NCBI GenBank assembly: GCA_029204225.1
Contig: CM055098.1
Location: 19,001,303-19,065,302 of the forward strand
DNA: 64,000 bases
Reading direction: 5' to 3'
From: Diphasiastrum complanatum
Lineage: Eukaryota > Streptophyta > Lycopodiopsida > Lycopodiales > Lycopodiaceae
The position numbers and the translations under genes are program-made. Below, piece after piece: positions 45,216-56,072 of the stretch. Every line of letters begins with the position of its first letter. Position 1 is the stretch's first letter. Below the pieces are notes generated by a model. That model ran no database searches, had not been told where the DNA came from, and saw only the letters and a program-made list of their open reading frames with translations.

Positions 45216-45683
45216 CAAGCCATTAAGTATAACTTGAACAGGTTCTACCTCCTTAATGCTTTCATCAATACATGCTAACTCATCATTGAATGCCTTAACC
45301 CTCAAAACAAAAGCATGAGTACTCTCTTCCTTCTTTTGCAAACTTTGAAAGATTTGCCTCCTTAGAGTAAGCACTCTTGATGTAGACTTGGATTCATAAA
45401 GCTTCTTCAAAGCTTCCCAAGCCTCCAAAGATGATGTGCACTTACCAACTTCCTTGAGAAGCTCATTGGTAACATTCATCTTTATCATGTGTAGAGCCCT
45501 TTTGGCCCTCTTATCATACCTCATTTGATCTTGAGGTGCTTGAGGCCTCTCCTCCACACCTGCAACAATCTCCATCAACTCATTCATCTCCAATAAGGAC
45601 TCCATCCTCACCTTCCAAGTAGAATAGTTGATTGAGGTAAGCCTATCGTTGCTCTCCAACATAAAGCCTCCACTTGTAGCCAT
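44958..45683 (-). CDS. TR-GAG2 Gag N-terminal part fused in frame to Gypsy RT
   Basis: Of 241 residues, 1-157 are Gag nearly collinear with TR-GAG1 (SINYSTWKVRMESLLEMNEL; AWEALKKLYESKSTSRVLTL). At LNGLL the sequence switches without a frame break to TVREVKCFLGF of a Gypsy polymerase and stops inside RNase H (IPYVV). The zinc knuckle and the rest of Gag are lost. The product would be a truncated Gag with a polymerase tail; it is unlikely to be active, but the frame is open. Confidence 0.85.
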   Translation of the reverse strand: MATSGGFMLESNDRLTSINYSTWKVRMESLLEMNELMEIVAGVEERPQAPQDQMRYDKRAKRALHMIKMNVTNELLKEVGKCTSSLEAWEALKKLYESKSTSRVLTLRRQIFQSLQKKEESTHAFVLRVKAFNDELACIDESIKEVEPVQVILNGLLTVREVKCFLGFTVFFRKSIEDYAKVAAPLDKLTKGRVNKKKKKGQPSEPIEWNDELNQCFEKLKQMVASAPVLHIANPDIPYVV

Positions 45684-46284
45684 GTTGAAGTGACCTGATC
45701 TTCTTCTTTCAACCTATTCCAATGCACAAAGCACTCTCTTGAATGTCAACAAATGAACTCAAGAAGAAATCACAAAGATATGGAACCTCTCAAATCTCTT
45801 CTAGCACTTCTAACTAGAAAATCAACACATAGAATAGTGAAATCTTGATTAACCTATGATCTATCCTCAATCTAATGATTCTTGCCACTTTCTAAGATTG
45901 AAACACACTCAAAAGAATTTTTTTAACCTCACAAACTAGAGATCCAATCAAAATTAGGGTTTTGACAAAATCACAAAAAATTGAATATCTCAAATTCTAC
46001 ATGCAATTTCTAGAGACTTGATATATCTTCTTGTAGACTCCAATGAGACCTTTCTAATGCACCAAAAGTCATCTAATTCCAGTAAACCAGGTGTGAATTT
46101 GGAATTGATCAAGTATATAACCCTATATTGAGTTTTGACCTACAAAAGATCAATTCTACAAAGCAAAAATGCTGATTTATGAGTAGAAATCAATCTAGCA
46201 TGCTCTAGCATTGGTAACTCTTCCAAATCCTTGCTAAAGATGGCTGATCCTTTCATAACCTGAAACACAATAGCTCTGATACCA

Positions 46285-46938
46285 TGTGAAGGATTTCAGA
46301 TCATTCAAGATCCAATCCAAATCCCAAATCTTTGGTTACAATAAGGAGCAAACCAACAATCCTGCCAATGTAGAAAAATCAGCATCTACATACAAAATGA
46401 GATGCAAACTCTAAGAGATATTGATCAAACATGAACCAAAACATAAAATATGTTTGTTATCCATACAACTACAGTATCCTATTGTATTTCACACATGTGA
46501 AACCAAAAATAACAATAAATGATAATTCTACACATAGAATTGCAAGATAACACCAAGATAGTGCACCACTGAGTAGTAGAACCCAAAGAAAACCATGTAT
46601 AATGATGAAATGAGAGATAGAAGAGAGAAGATGTGTCTCTCCACGAGTTACATCCTTTTATAGAGTTTCCAAACCCTATTTGGCCACTTGGCTTTCCCTC
46701 CAAAATGTAAACCCTACTAGTTTTGGGTCTAGATTCAATGTACCCAAGGTTCAAATTTGAATCTCTCTCAAAATCAACTACCAACTTTTTCACACTTTCA
46801 AAAAGTGTTTATTGAATGTATTTTAAACTAATATCACTTCAAAAATTTTATCTCTAAGTCTAAAATGAGTTTTGGCCTCTTATTGACAATTTACCAAAAT
46901 GTGACTAAACTAGACTAAACTAGTTGAAATCTCTCACA
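46285..46938 (-). repeat. TR-GAG2 5' LTR (654 bp)
   Basis: Direct repeat of 43205-43858. The palindrome is mutated to TTCACACATGTGAA (46488-46501). It is followed on the minus strand directly by TGGTATCAGAGC. Confidence 0.93.
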
Positions 46939-46943
46939 GTGCA

Positions 46944-47473
46944 TGCAGAGCTAGTAAGCGTGTTTCACGAAGCTTATGCAGAGCTTTGTGGCGTAATTGT
47001 AGAGATCTGGATTCATCAAGGCGTTGCGTTGTGGCAATCCTTAATGAAAAGACTAAAAACTCTACTGACATTACAGCATCCTGACCATATACCAATTGGA
47101 ATGGCGTTTGATCAGTGTTTCTCTTATATGTTGTCCTAAATGACCACAGAGCAGCATGCAATTTGTGTTCCCAATCCGATCTGCTAGCTTCAAAAATTTT
47201 CATGAGCACGCTACACAAGATCTTATTGGATGATTCTGGTTGCCCATTACCGCGAGGATAATAAGACATACTGGTTCTATGAATCACGAAGAATTCCTCC
47301 AACAGGACCTTGATGGTCTCATTGATGAAATGACTCCCGCGATCACTGACTATCTCCACCAGGCACCCAAAGCGCACAATGATATTTTCATAGAGAAACT
47401 TGTCAGTGTTCCTAGCATCAGCTACTCTTACTGTCTTGGCTTCGACCCACTTGGTGAGGTAGTCGGTGGCCAC
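46944..47473 (-). pseudogene. Gypsy-2 integrase core
   Basis: TDYLTKWVEAKTVRVADA, IVSDRGSHFINE and SYYPRGNGQPESSNKIL carry the D, D and E of a Gypsy integrase. SFRTTYKRNTDQTPFQLVYG follows. The frame runs to LALHAL, where the TR-GAG2 insertion at GTGCA interrupts it; the C-terminal end is at 43000-43204. One frameshift separates it from the upstream RNase H/HHCC frame. Confidence 0.88.
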
Positions 47474-47524
47474 GATTATGTATCGAGTCTGGGTACTTCT
47501 TGTTGCAGGGTGAATTGGACCAAT

Positions 47525-48421
47525 TTAATCCAATCTCCACTTTTCAAATGGTGCTTGGACTAAGACTGGGTGCAGAAGGTCATAATTCAATCTCGTCGGT
47601 CTCCTTGCCCTTTGGCACACATCGCATTTCCTCAAGTATTCCTCCGTATCCTTATGAATCGTCGGCCACCAGCATTCTGATTGTAGGATCTTACAAACTG
47701 TAATGTCGGATGCAAAATGGCCTCCACCCATGCCTTCATGTGAAAGCGAAGTGATTTGGGTGGCCTTAAGAGAAAGAATACATCGTTGAAGAATCCCATC
47801 TGGTCCTCTTTGATACAATTGGTCAGCAATCAGTTGATAAGATCTAGCTTTCAAGATCAATTTTTGCTGATCCGCCTTTGGTAGTGATTTGTTTGGTTGG
47901 CCCCTCATTAGATATTCAACTATGTCGGCAGCCCACTCCGGTATTGTGTCTACGTAAAATAAGCCAGCATCGGGCAGCTCATTGTTGGGTTGGAGTGTAA
48001 CCTCCTTCCCTTTGATACGCAACACATGATCTGCCATGTAGTGTTGTTTTCCCTTGCAAACTACTATCCGAAAATCAAACTCTAACAACAGAAGTAGCCA
48101 TTGAATGATTCTCCCTATGTTGCAAGTTTTGTTAACGAGATAGAGCAAGGGTTGATGGTCTGTATAAAAGGCAAAATGAGTGGCCATCAGGTAATGCAGA
48201 AACTTTTTAATCACATATATCATTGCCAGTGCTTCTCGCTCTGTGGTTGAATAATTCATTTCTGCATCATTGAGTTGTCGGCTTGCAAATCGGATCGGAA
48301 AATCCTTTTTGCGTTCTCTTGGCTGGGTTAAGACTGTTCCAACTGCATACTTCGATGCGTCTGTATGCACATGAAACTCAATGGACCAATTGAGCGGACG
48401 TAGGATTGGTGCTGAAACCAA
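47525..48421 (-). pseudogene. Gypsy-2 RNase H and integrase zinc-binding region
   Basis: HVHTDASKYAVGTVLTQ, YSTTEREALAMIYVIKKF and YTDHQPLLYLVNK are RNase H blocks with the catalytic Asp/Glu residues. The integrase HHCC module follows: SHEGMGGGHFASDITVCKIL, WWPTIHKDTEEYLRKCDVCQ. All 298 codons are open. The frame ends at APFEKWRLD, before the integrase core in another frame. Confidence 0.9.
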
Positions 48422-49426
48422 TGCATCTTTAAGTTTTGGAAAGTCTTTAGGATTTTCTCATTCCAATGTGGATCCGTTGTGAGCTTGTAAATTGGCCATG
48501 CTAACTCCACAAAATCTAGAATGAAGATAGTTAGCATGACCCATAAAGATGTAGACCTCTCGGATTATTCTTGGTGGTGGTAGATCAACAATGATCCTGA
48601 TTTTCGATAGGTCTATGGCGATCCCGTTCTAGATATTATATGGCCGAGAATCAAGCCATGTGTAACCCAAAATTGACATTTTTCTGGATTCAAGGAGATC
48701 TGGAATTCGCGGCATTTTTGTAGCACCTTATCCAGATTGGATAAGTGTTCAGAGTTTGGTCCATGCACGCACAAATCGTCCAAGAAAATTTCCAGAAATT
48801 TTTGCAAATACTCTTTGAATGCTGCCCGCATGACTTGTTGGGGCATTGCAAAGTCCGAATGGCATCACCTTATAGGCATAGATTCCTCATTCCATGGCGA
48901 ATGTTGTCTTATGCTGGTATTTGGGTGCTATCTTCACTTGGTTGTAACCGCTAAAGCCGTCCAAAAAATTGTAGGCTTTGGCCCCAGCTACTCTGTCAAG
49001 GACACTTTCCGTAAAGGGCAAAGGAAAATGATCCTTTTTGGTGACTGCATTTAGCGCCTTCAAATTCACATAGATCCGCATTTTGCCATTCTTCTTGGGT
49101 ACTATAACTATTGGCGATACCCATTCAGTGTGGTCGATTTCGTAAATGAAATCTGTGTCTAACAGCTTCTGCAATTCCTGCTTGATCAGTTCCGTGTAGT
49201 TTGGGTTGCAACGGTAGTAACAACTCACCTTGGGGGCTGCTCCATCCACCAAGGGTATGGTGTGTTGAAATACTATTGGTGGGATGCCCTTCAGATTGCT
49301 GTAATTCCAGGCAAAACAGTCCTTGTACTCCACCAACAATGATCGTAGTCTTTTGAATTGTGTGGGCGTTAACTGCTCTCCCACGTATACGATCTTTTCT
49401 TCTTCACTTGGCTCGGTAAGGTTCAT
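48422..49426 (-). pseudogene. Gypsy-2 reverse transcriptase
   Basis: The frame 49426-48887 holds the RT fingers/palm: KLLDTDFIYEIDHTEWVSPI, VIVPKKNGKMRIYVNLKALN and FLDGFSGYNQVKIAPKYQHK. The frame 48846-48613 carries KFLEIFLDDLCVHGPN, with the L-D-D catalytic site, and GHIISRTGSP. A frameshift at about 48850 separates them, near MPFGL...NAP. The lineage is non-chromoviral by look (long protease-RT linker, F-L-D-D), but I cannot place it more closely. Confidence 0.88.
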
Positions 49427-50319
49427 GGGCTGCGTTCGCGTAGGTCCTTCGAATACTTATTTCGCTTGTGCCTGATTTGATCAAGTTCTCGTTGGGCTTG
49501 CAGCATCATAATTACCACATCGTCCAAGGTATAATTCTTGAAGGTCTCAGGCATCTTGTGAACTAGTGCTCGTCGAGATTCCTCCTTCAGCATATTGATC
49601 TTAGCCCGACTGGTCATCTTTTGATTTTTCGTCATCTGAGAAGAGGATGATGTTGTATCAGAGTTCATCCTGATTGACTTCAAGGAATCCAACACCTTCT
49701 TTTTGCCGCTTTTTGTCATCTCGATGGATTTGTTCTTGTTGTCTTTCTTCGGAACTAGTGTGACATTCGCCTCGTGGTTGCGAATATCAACATCCACTGT
49801 AGCTACAGCTTCTTCGGGTAGATCACTCCATCGGATCACCTGGTTGTAGCGTTGCTTCAATTGGTTCTTCTTGTTCATAGGAAAACTTGGTGGTTCTATC
49901 ATTGAAACTTTCGCCATAGCAGATTTTTGCGGCGGTTGAGTTGGTACTTTCTTAATTCCATAATGATCCGGGTCCATGTGCTGTAGGACCTGCTCATCAG
50001 TCAACTCAGTCTCCTTGTTGTAAGTCAGAGCATGTTGCCAAGGGACTAAATCATCGTCCACTGGGTTCTCAATAGATTTCGTTGACAACCATGTTACGTT
50101 TATCATATTCACTCCAAATGTAATTGGTGTGTCCATGGTGTAACACTTGGGTGAAGATGTGCTGGGTTCAGGATCTGATTCGTATTCACATGCTTGGTAG
50201 TCAATCGTTGCTAATGCATCCATCCATCTGATGACATCCGTCTCTAAATCGTAGTAACCACCATGGCTTGCCTTGGGCGATCTATCTTGTGATATGTCCG
50301 TCATTAGCCTTGAATGCAA
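49423..50319 (-). pseudogene. Gypsy-2 protease-RT linker
   Basis: An open frame of 298 codons overlaps the RT frame start by four bases. It is rich in Lys, Ser and Asp (for example KKDNKNKSIEMTKSGKKKVL) and ends QRELDQIRHKRNKYSKDLRE. There is no catalytic motif. Long linkers between protease and RT occur in non-chromoviral plant Gypsy elements. Confidence 0.6.
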
Positions 50320-50399
50320 GTGGTTTCATCACCCATGTGGTTGGATCAACCTTTACAGCCTACTCTTTGTTCTCAAAGGTGAGTTTCCCAGTACCCCAG

Positions 50400-51078
50400 T
50401 TGTGTACTACTTGCGCAATCCTCAACCACGGTCTTCCCAGTAAAACACAGTATGCAGATGGAGATTCAGGTATATCCATTATTACAAAGGTGATCACAAC
50501 TACATGCCTGTTATTTTTACAGGGATGTCAGCAACCACACCCTTCGATTTTGCATAGGATTGATCTGCTAGCTTGATGGCAAATCTTGTTGGCTTCAATC
50601 CCTATAAATCCCACTTTTGATACAAAGTAGTGGAGATCAAATTGAAACCTGATCCTCCATCTACCACTACTGCCCCATCCTCGAATCTCTTGTGTTTGAT
50701 TGGCAGGGTGATGTTGTGTTCCTCGCTTTCCCACGCTACCCCAATGTGGAGGACGTTACTAGTCTCTTCGTAGCCCGTACAATATGTGGGCTCTGGCGCT
50801 ATTGGCTCCGCGTCCGCTTTGGTCCATTCAGCCAAAAGGCTTTTAGCTTGTGGCGCAATCTGCAGTAATTTCCCGAGGGGTAAACTAACATGGCTCGCCA
50901 GTAGGCTTGTGAGCCTTTCAGTGTCCGGTTCCTCGGGCTCCACCATGTGGAAAGGTGGTTCATGATGATGAAATCGATCATTCTGATCAATGCATAATGG
51001 TGAGCCCGTTCGTGGTTCCCGTTCGTCATCAACAGAAGGTTCCATAGGGTTGTCCTTTTCTTGCTCTTTTTCCTCCAC
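50400..51078 (-). pseudogene. Gypsy-2 aspartic protease
   Basis: AVVVDGGSGFNLIS, near the end of the frame 51078-50602, is the protease active-site region. The usual D-S/T-G is D-G-G here, which may reduce or abolish activity. Further 3' on the same strand, in other frames, SAYCVLLGRPWLR (about 50450-50420) is the conserved downstream GRPWL block, confirming the assignment. Confidence 0.75.
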
Positions 51079-51114
51079 TTGTGCTCTCTGTACCTAGTGC
51101 CATATCTTCTGCTA

Positions 51115-51826
51115 CTATCTCCTTTCTTCCCTTACATTCGGATATGGCGCTGAAGTTGAGGGTTGGTCATCAGTGACCGATGGTGGTGGTGAGGGAGCCA
51201 CTTCCTTCGTCTTCTGTGCTCGCGTAACGGCTAACACAGGGGCATGGAAATGTTGCCCTTCCGGTGGCATCCCCGCTGGAACTGTTGCTCGTTGTATTGC
51301 AATTAAGTTCAATGGTGCGCTAGTCCTAGGTCTCAATGGACAATACTTGAAGTAGTGTCCATAACCGCATTCTCGGTAGAAGGATGTATATTGTCCCTTG
51401 TAAGGACATTCAACAATTCTGTGTCCCTTCGCCACATCCATAGTAGTCATAATTTCTTCCGCCTTGACGCTGAGTTTGAGCTGCATAGGCCGCTATATAT
51501 TCATTTATTGCAGGATCCATATATGGTTCATCCAGCCCATACCATTGCTGCTGCTCAAATTGAGGTGGTACTGGCATATCTGGTTCTGCTGCTGTCAAGT
51601 TTACGTGGGCCACTTGTTGATTGGCTGGCCCTGGTGGTGCAAGTAAGGCCATACGTTGTTGATTATTCGGTGCGATGTACCTCGATGCTGCATTTGGTGC
51701 CCTTTGATGATATGGATAAGAAGTCTGATAAGAACTCATTTTCTGTTGGACAATCCGGGGGTTAAATGGGCAAAATGTCGTATCGTGCGATGTTGTGTTG
51801 CACAAATGGCAAAATCTATTGGTCAA
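51115..51826 (-). pseudogene. Gypsy-2 Gag zinc-knuckle region
   Basis: RFCHLCNTTSHDTTFCPFNP (51826-51770) fits C-x2-C-x4-H-x4-C. A second Cys-rich patch, RECGYGHYFKYCPLRP, lies at about 51380-51320. Between them is a Gln/Ala/Pro-rich stretch. The two frames overlap and are offset, so a frameshift is present near 51450. Confidence 0.7.
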
Positions 51827-52195
51827 TCTCAGATTTTGCTTTAGGACCGGGCACTCGTTCGTTGTATGGTTTTGTGTACATACTGAACACCATACATTTT
51901 TGCGTCAGGGATACTGTAGCTGGTTTTGTTCCGGTAGATTTGGCGTTGCTGCTACAGCTCCTTGTAAGGCTTTCAGTTTCTGATCAAACTGCGCCATAAG
52001 CTACTCCATCTGCTGATTGTGTAATTTTGTCATCTGTTCCAACAGCAATTTTGTGGATAGAGTGGAAGCATTTGATGATGATGATGCTATCGAGGGAGTA
52101 GGAGTATGGGTGGATGGATATTCGTCGTTTGATCCCTCATCCTCTTTCTCGATGACATCCTCCATAGCTTCTTGTAGAGTAGCGTATTGCTCTCG

Positions 52196-52702
52196 TCATT
52201 TCAGTTCTCTCCTTATGCTATGTGGTAACTCCGCAAGGAACCAAATGATCACCACATGATCGGGAGTTAGAGCCGCACTGCACTCGGATCGTAGATGTGT
52301 GACCTGCTCAATATGTCCCTGACCCTCTTTTTTTCCCATCTTGACTTTGTTGGGCAGGAGAAATGGGTCTTCTAAGAAGTTCCTTGGTTTAAAGCGCGTG
52401 ATGAGAGCCGCTTTAACCGCTTCCCAGGTGGATTTCTCTTCCTCTGACAGATTGAAAAACCAATCTTGAGCCACCGCCACTAGTGACATAGAGAACAACA
52501 TCAACTTCTCTGTAGGTGTGCGATTGTCGTAGATTTCACAAGCTTTCTCGTAGATTTGGATGAAGCGGATGGGATCTAATGATCCATCGTATTTTGGTAT
52601 CTTCATTCGAGGTGCCCTCCGAACTGCTTGCAAGGGAGAGATAGGTACGAGTTGATCCATTGGATCCATTGGCACTGGTCCCAATTCTGTCTCTTGTTGC
52701 AC
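52196..52702 (-). pseudogene. Gypsy-2 Gag capsid region
   Basis: MKIPKYDGSLDPIRFIQIYE, then AQDWFFNLSEEEKSTWEAVK and ALITRFKPRNF, is the retrotransposon Gag domain (W-F/L...I-x-T-W...F-x-x-F). It starts a polyprotein that continues to the zinc-knuckle frames. An upstream in-frame start is not obvious. A second frame at 52760-52536 overlaps it but has no Gag motif. Confidence 0.82.
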
Positions 52703-53099
52703 AGCTGCTAATCTGGGAAGGTGTGGTGCTTGATTCGCTGTCCTTCTTGCTACTGATCATCCAGATCTCATATTCATCCGATGGTGGGATCCAAGATAGT
52801 TGGATCTCGCTTGTACAATAGGATGCACTCTGGATCTTAAGGATCTGATCAATCTGATTGGCCGGAAGTGAGAATCAGGCCCATTACGATGGTTTTTCTT
52901 GATAGCTTTCTACTCCTTGCATTGATTGACCTGATATTTTGACAGTAGTTGGATCTAGTGTAGATCTTTCCACTGATCTAGTCTATGAGGGTTCTCTAGT
53001 GTGAGGGTTGGCTGTGCCAAGGTTCTTTAGCTGTTTTACAGACAAATTTTTTTGATATCTATCAGATCATTGGGAAGTAGCTCTTGTAGGGATCACAGG

Positions 53100-53790
53100 A
53101 GCTGAATCTACTGACTCTATAAATCTCTGCGAGAGTTAAATCTCACAATAAGTGAAAATTCCACTGTTTGCGAGCGTTCAAAACCAATAATTTGGCTTGA
53201 TCTTCACCAATAATCAGTACTAACTCTCGCAGGCTTCATCACTAATGGAAATTGTCATTCTGGATCGATTGGAGTGGTCTGCGAGAGTTCTCTCTGAATG
53301 GATTTGCTGGATCTTCACTATTTAGTGATTTTTTAGCACTTAAATCCCATTTTCTGCTCACTGGAATCAAACTAACTCTCGCAAACTCTTTTGTGTCATG
53401 GTCTCACTGAGATGGAACTTTAGAATTCTCTGCCAGGGTTCTTGCCCACTAGAACTGAAAATTTTAGTGTCTGCGAGGGTTCTTTGGTATTTTCCCATCC
53501 TTTTTTCACTGGGAACTCTCGCACATGCACTTAGACAGTGAACTGAATCTTGCAAGCTCTTTGTGTCCTGGTCTCACTGAGATGGAACTTCAGAGGGCTC
53601 TGCGAGAGTTATAGTGAAGATTTGCATTTTTTTGGATTTTTACAAGGGTTTTTTGAAATTTTTAATGGCTTTTCTCTATTTTTCTGCAAGCTGCTTGGAA
53701 CTAACTCTCGCAGGCTTCTATGCAGGTCCGGAACAGTACCTTGGAGCTGTTGTCAGTCGTGCAAGGTTAACTCTCACTGGTTCTGGAGAA
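53100..53790. repeat. Degenerate tandem repeats with AACTCTCGCAG / CTGCGAGAGTT
   Basis: About eleven copies of the 11-mer or near variants occur in both orientations, at 53127, 53166, 53222, 53279, 53374, 53430, 53471, 53514, 53600, 53703 and 53769. A longer unit of roughly 170 bp also repeats: GTCTCACTGAGATGGAACTT at about 53400 and 53570. The block lies upstream of Gypsy-2 Gag and may be its leader or 5' LTR; no partner copy was found at the Gypsy-2 3' end. Confidence 0.7.
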
Positions 53791-54948
53791 AACAACATCT
53801 GATGGAAAATTTGGCTCTTTTTCCCTCCAAAATGCAGATTGGTGTGTTTTTTTGGTTTTTTTACTGGTTAGTTTGGATTTCAAGCCCTTAGAGGTGTTGA
53901 AAATGAAAAATCATCTATCTCGACTTTAGGCTTGCCACAAACTTTTCTCTATGTAAGTTTGTTGTTTCATAATGTAAATGCCAAATTTGGCCTAAAAGAA
54001 ACTCGAGCTATACGAGTTTCTCAAGTTTGGTTGGTAGTATACAACTTGCATATAGATTGTAGACTTAGAAATATCATTAATATGCTTGTAGAAACTCATG
54101 GCATATCACATGCAATGGTTGTAAGTGATCCATAATGACATGCAAGGCATATACAAAGTGAAATGGACACATGCATGATGATTTGTACAATTTTAGTAGG
54201 AAAAATTACACTTGGTAAAAGTAGGTAGAAATGCATGCATGAGAAGTGACAAATGTCACTAATACTCTAGTTTTCACTTTTAGATGTGGATGGAAGGTGG
54301 ATGGATGTGGTTCTACCTTGAGCTACCTCAAACTCCATAAATATGTGTAGACATTCTCATAATCTTTGATGAAGAACCAAGCTTTGAAGCTATTCCATGC
54401 CATTTTGGATCTACACTATCATTTGCTTGAATATTGCTCTCTCTTTCTCTCTCTAACTCGAGTTGAGGCTTATGCTCATGCACTAAATTCTTGTACTTTT
54501 TCTCTTTTGTATATCAAAGCTATCATTCTTTGATTTTTTAGCATGCTAGATTGTGATTAAGCCATTAAATTATGTACTAGATCTTGATATTCAATCTAGA
54601 ATCAGTTTGTGTGCTAATCATAAAGCTTAGTAAAATCATTCACATTTGGGGATGATTCTCCACACGTGTGAATTTGCTGAAAATTTTGTCAAGAGGCTAT
54701 TCAGGGCCTTCTCTACCCCCTCACACCTCCTCCGCTAGCTGTGAATAATCCAAACACAGAAAAATACAAAAAACTAACTCTAAACACCCAAAAATCTACC
54801 TAAAACTACTTCAAAAAGCAAGAAATAGCTAAAATACAACTATAATAGTTAGTGGAAACCTATCCTCGGCAATGGTGCCACTGTAGGGTCCAAGATCTTG
54901 CATAGTAGTAGCCCTCCCGCCTGTCAACAAGGGTTAGAACTCTGGATA
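53791..54948. other. Intergenic, possibly a solo Copia-type LTR fragment
   Basis: No gene is seen. CCACACGTGTGAA at 54660-54672 resembles the palindrome in the TR-GAG LTRs, and the nearby GATCTTGATATTCAATCTAG has the flavour of the nested LTR at 16.3 kb. Edges and TG/CA ends are not convincing. Confidence 0.35.
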
Positions 54949-55438
54949 TGTTACGGCCATATTCGGTTAAGGACCTGGAATAGTCCTAATATGGTAGACC
55001 GGCCCTCCAGTGATCGAGTTTATTGGTTACACCTAGATTTTATTCCACGTTGAGGTCTGTTGGTGACTAGTAAGCTTGAGAGGACCCAGACACTCTAATT
55101 GAGACATATGGAGTAGTGCATGTATGTGTGACTGATATAGGCAGGAGGTATGCATGTAGAGCTGTAACCTATTTATAGTTGACCTGCATGGGGATTGCAT
55201 GTGCTCAGGCACTAGATCCTACTCTCTATATATTGAGGTAGAGATTATCTCGTCGACAACTTGGTCTAGGTTACCTGATGAGCTCTTCTATTCTTGCTGT
55301 CACATGGCATGGCTTGAGGGCTAGATCCCAGGAGAATTCTCCAGGAGGGATCTAGGATTGGTTGGGTGGTTTTGCTCCATAGTCTCTCTTGTGTTTTCCT
55401 ATCCTCATCTTAGGGGATTGTCCCTAGTGGTCTTTACA
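54949..55438 (+). repeat. 5' LTR of the small element
   Basis: Direct repeat of 56073-56560; ends GGTCTTTACA before the PBS. Confidence 0.9.
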
Positions 55439-56072
55439 TTGGTATCAGAGCCCAGCTAAGATGCGGTTTTGGATGGAATGGAGAGAAGTTCTACATCAAA
55501 TTGGAGTTGGAACGCACTTGGATTCACATCGTGGTAGAGTGCTCTTCTCCTTGTTTAATTTTTTTTAAAGATGTTGTGAATTAGTGTGGAATTCATTCTT
55601 ATTTTCTGAAGCCTTGAAAAATTTCCATTTGAAGTTGAATAATCTGCTTGAATAGATCCACTTTCTTGTTTGAATCTGTTTTTTCTTAAATGAGTGATTT
55701 GCATGAGTCCATAATGTTTTGGACAGTTTTGATTCAGATTAATAGCATGCTATATGTTGATAGATTGATGAGGAATCAATTTATCTAGGACACATAAGCT
55801 GACTGTTGCTTGGAAATCTTGAATTTATGGTTTGCATCTGAGAATTTTAGATCAACCCATTTGGAGGATTTATAATTCAGTGTATCTTTTGGAATTTGGA
55901 TAAGTATTTATGAGGCAAACAATTAAAGAATTGTTGCATCTCTGAATGCTTATTTAGATGAAAAGATCGGACTAAGAATAATGGATCATGGGTAAGATTT
56001 AAAAGCTTAAGGAATAGTTTCATGTTTTCTTTTTCCCGTTCTGAGGACAGAACCTGTTTAAGGGAGGAAGAA

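Larger units (their letters stand above)
43205..46938 (-). mobile_element. TR-GAG2: gag-only Copia-type element with a captured Gypsy fragment
   Basis: Two 654-bp LTRs (43205-43858 and 46285-46938; on the + strand TGTGAAAG/G...CTCACA) are flanked by a perfect GTGCA target duplication (43200-43204, 46939-46943). The PBS lies at 46273-46284 and the polypurine tract GAAGAGGGAG at 43859-43868, both on the minus strand and the tract identical to that of TR-GAG1. The LTRs differ at several sites, so it is older than TR-GAG1. Internally: Gag, then about 510 bp of Gypsy RT/RNase H, then the tail region shared with TR-GAG1. It inserted into the Gypsy-2 integrase. Confidence 0.93.

Noticed and set aside
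47240-47563. Plus-strand frames of 67-107 codons over Gypsy-2 integrase (also 50268-50576, 51355-51765)
   Set aside because: Antisense shadows of clear Gypsy coding sequence on the minus strand.
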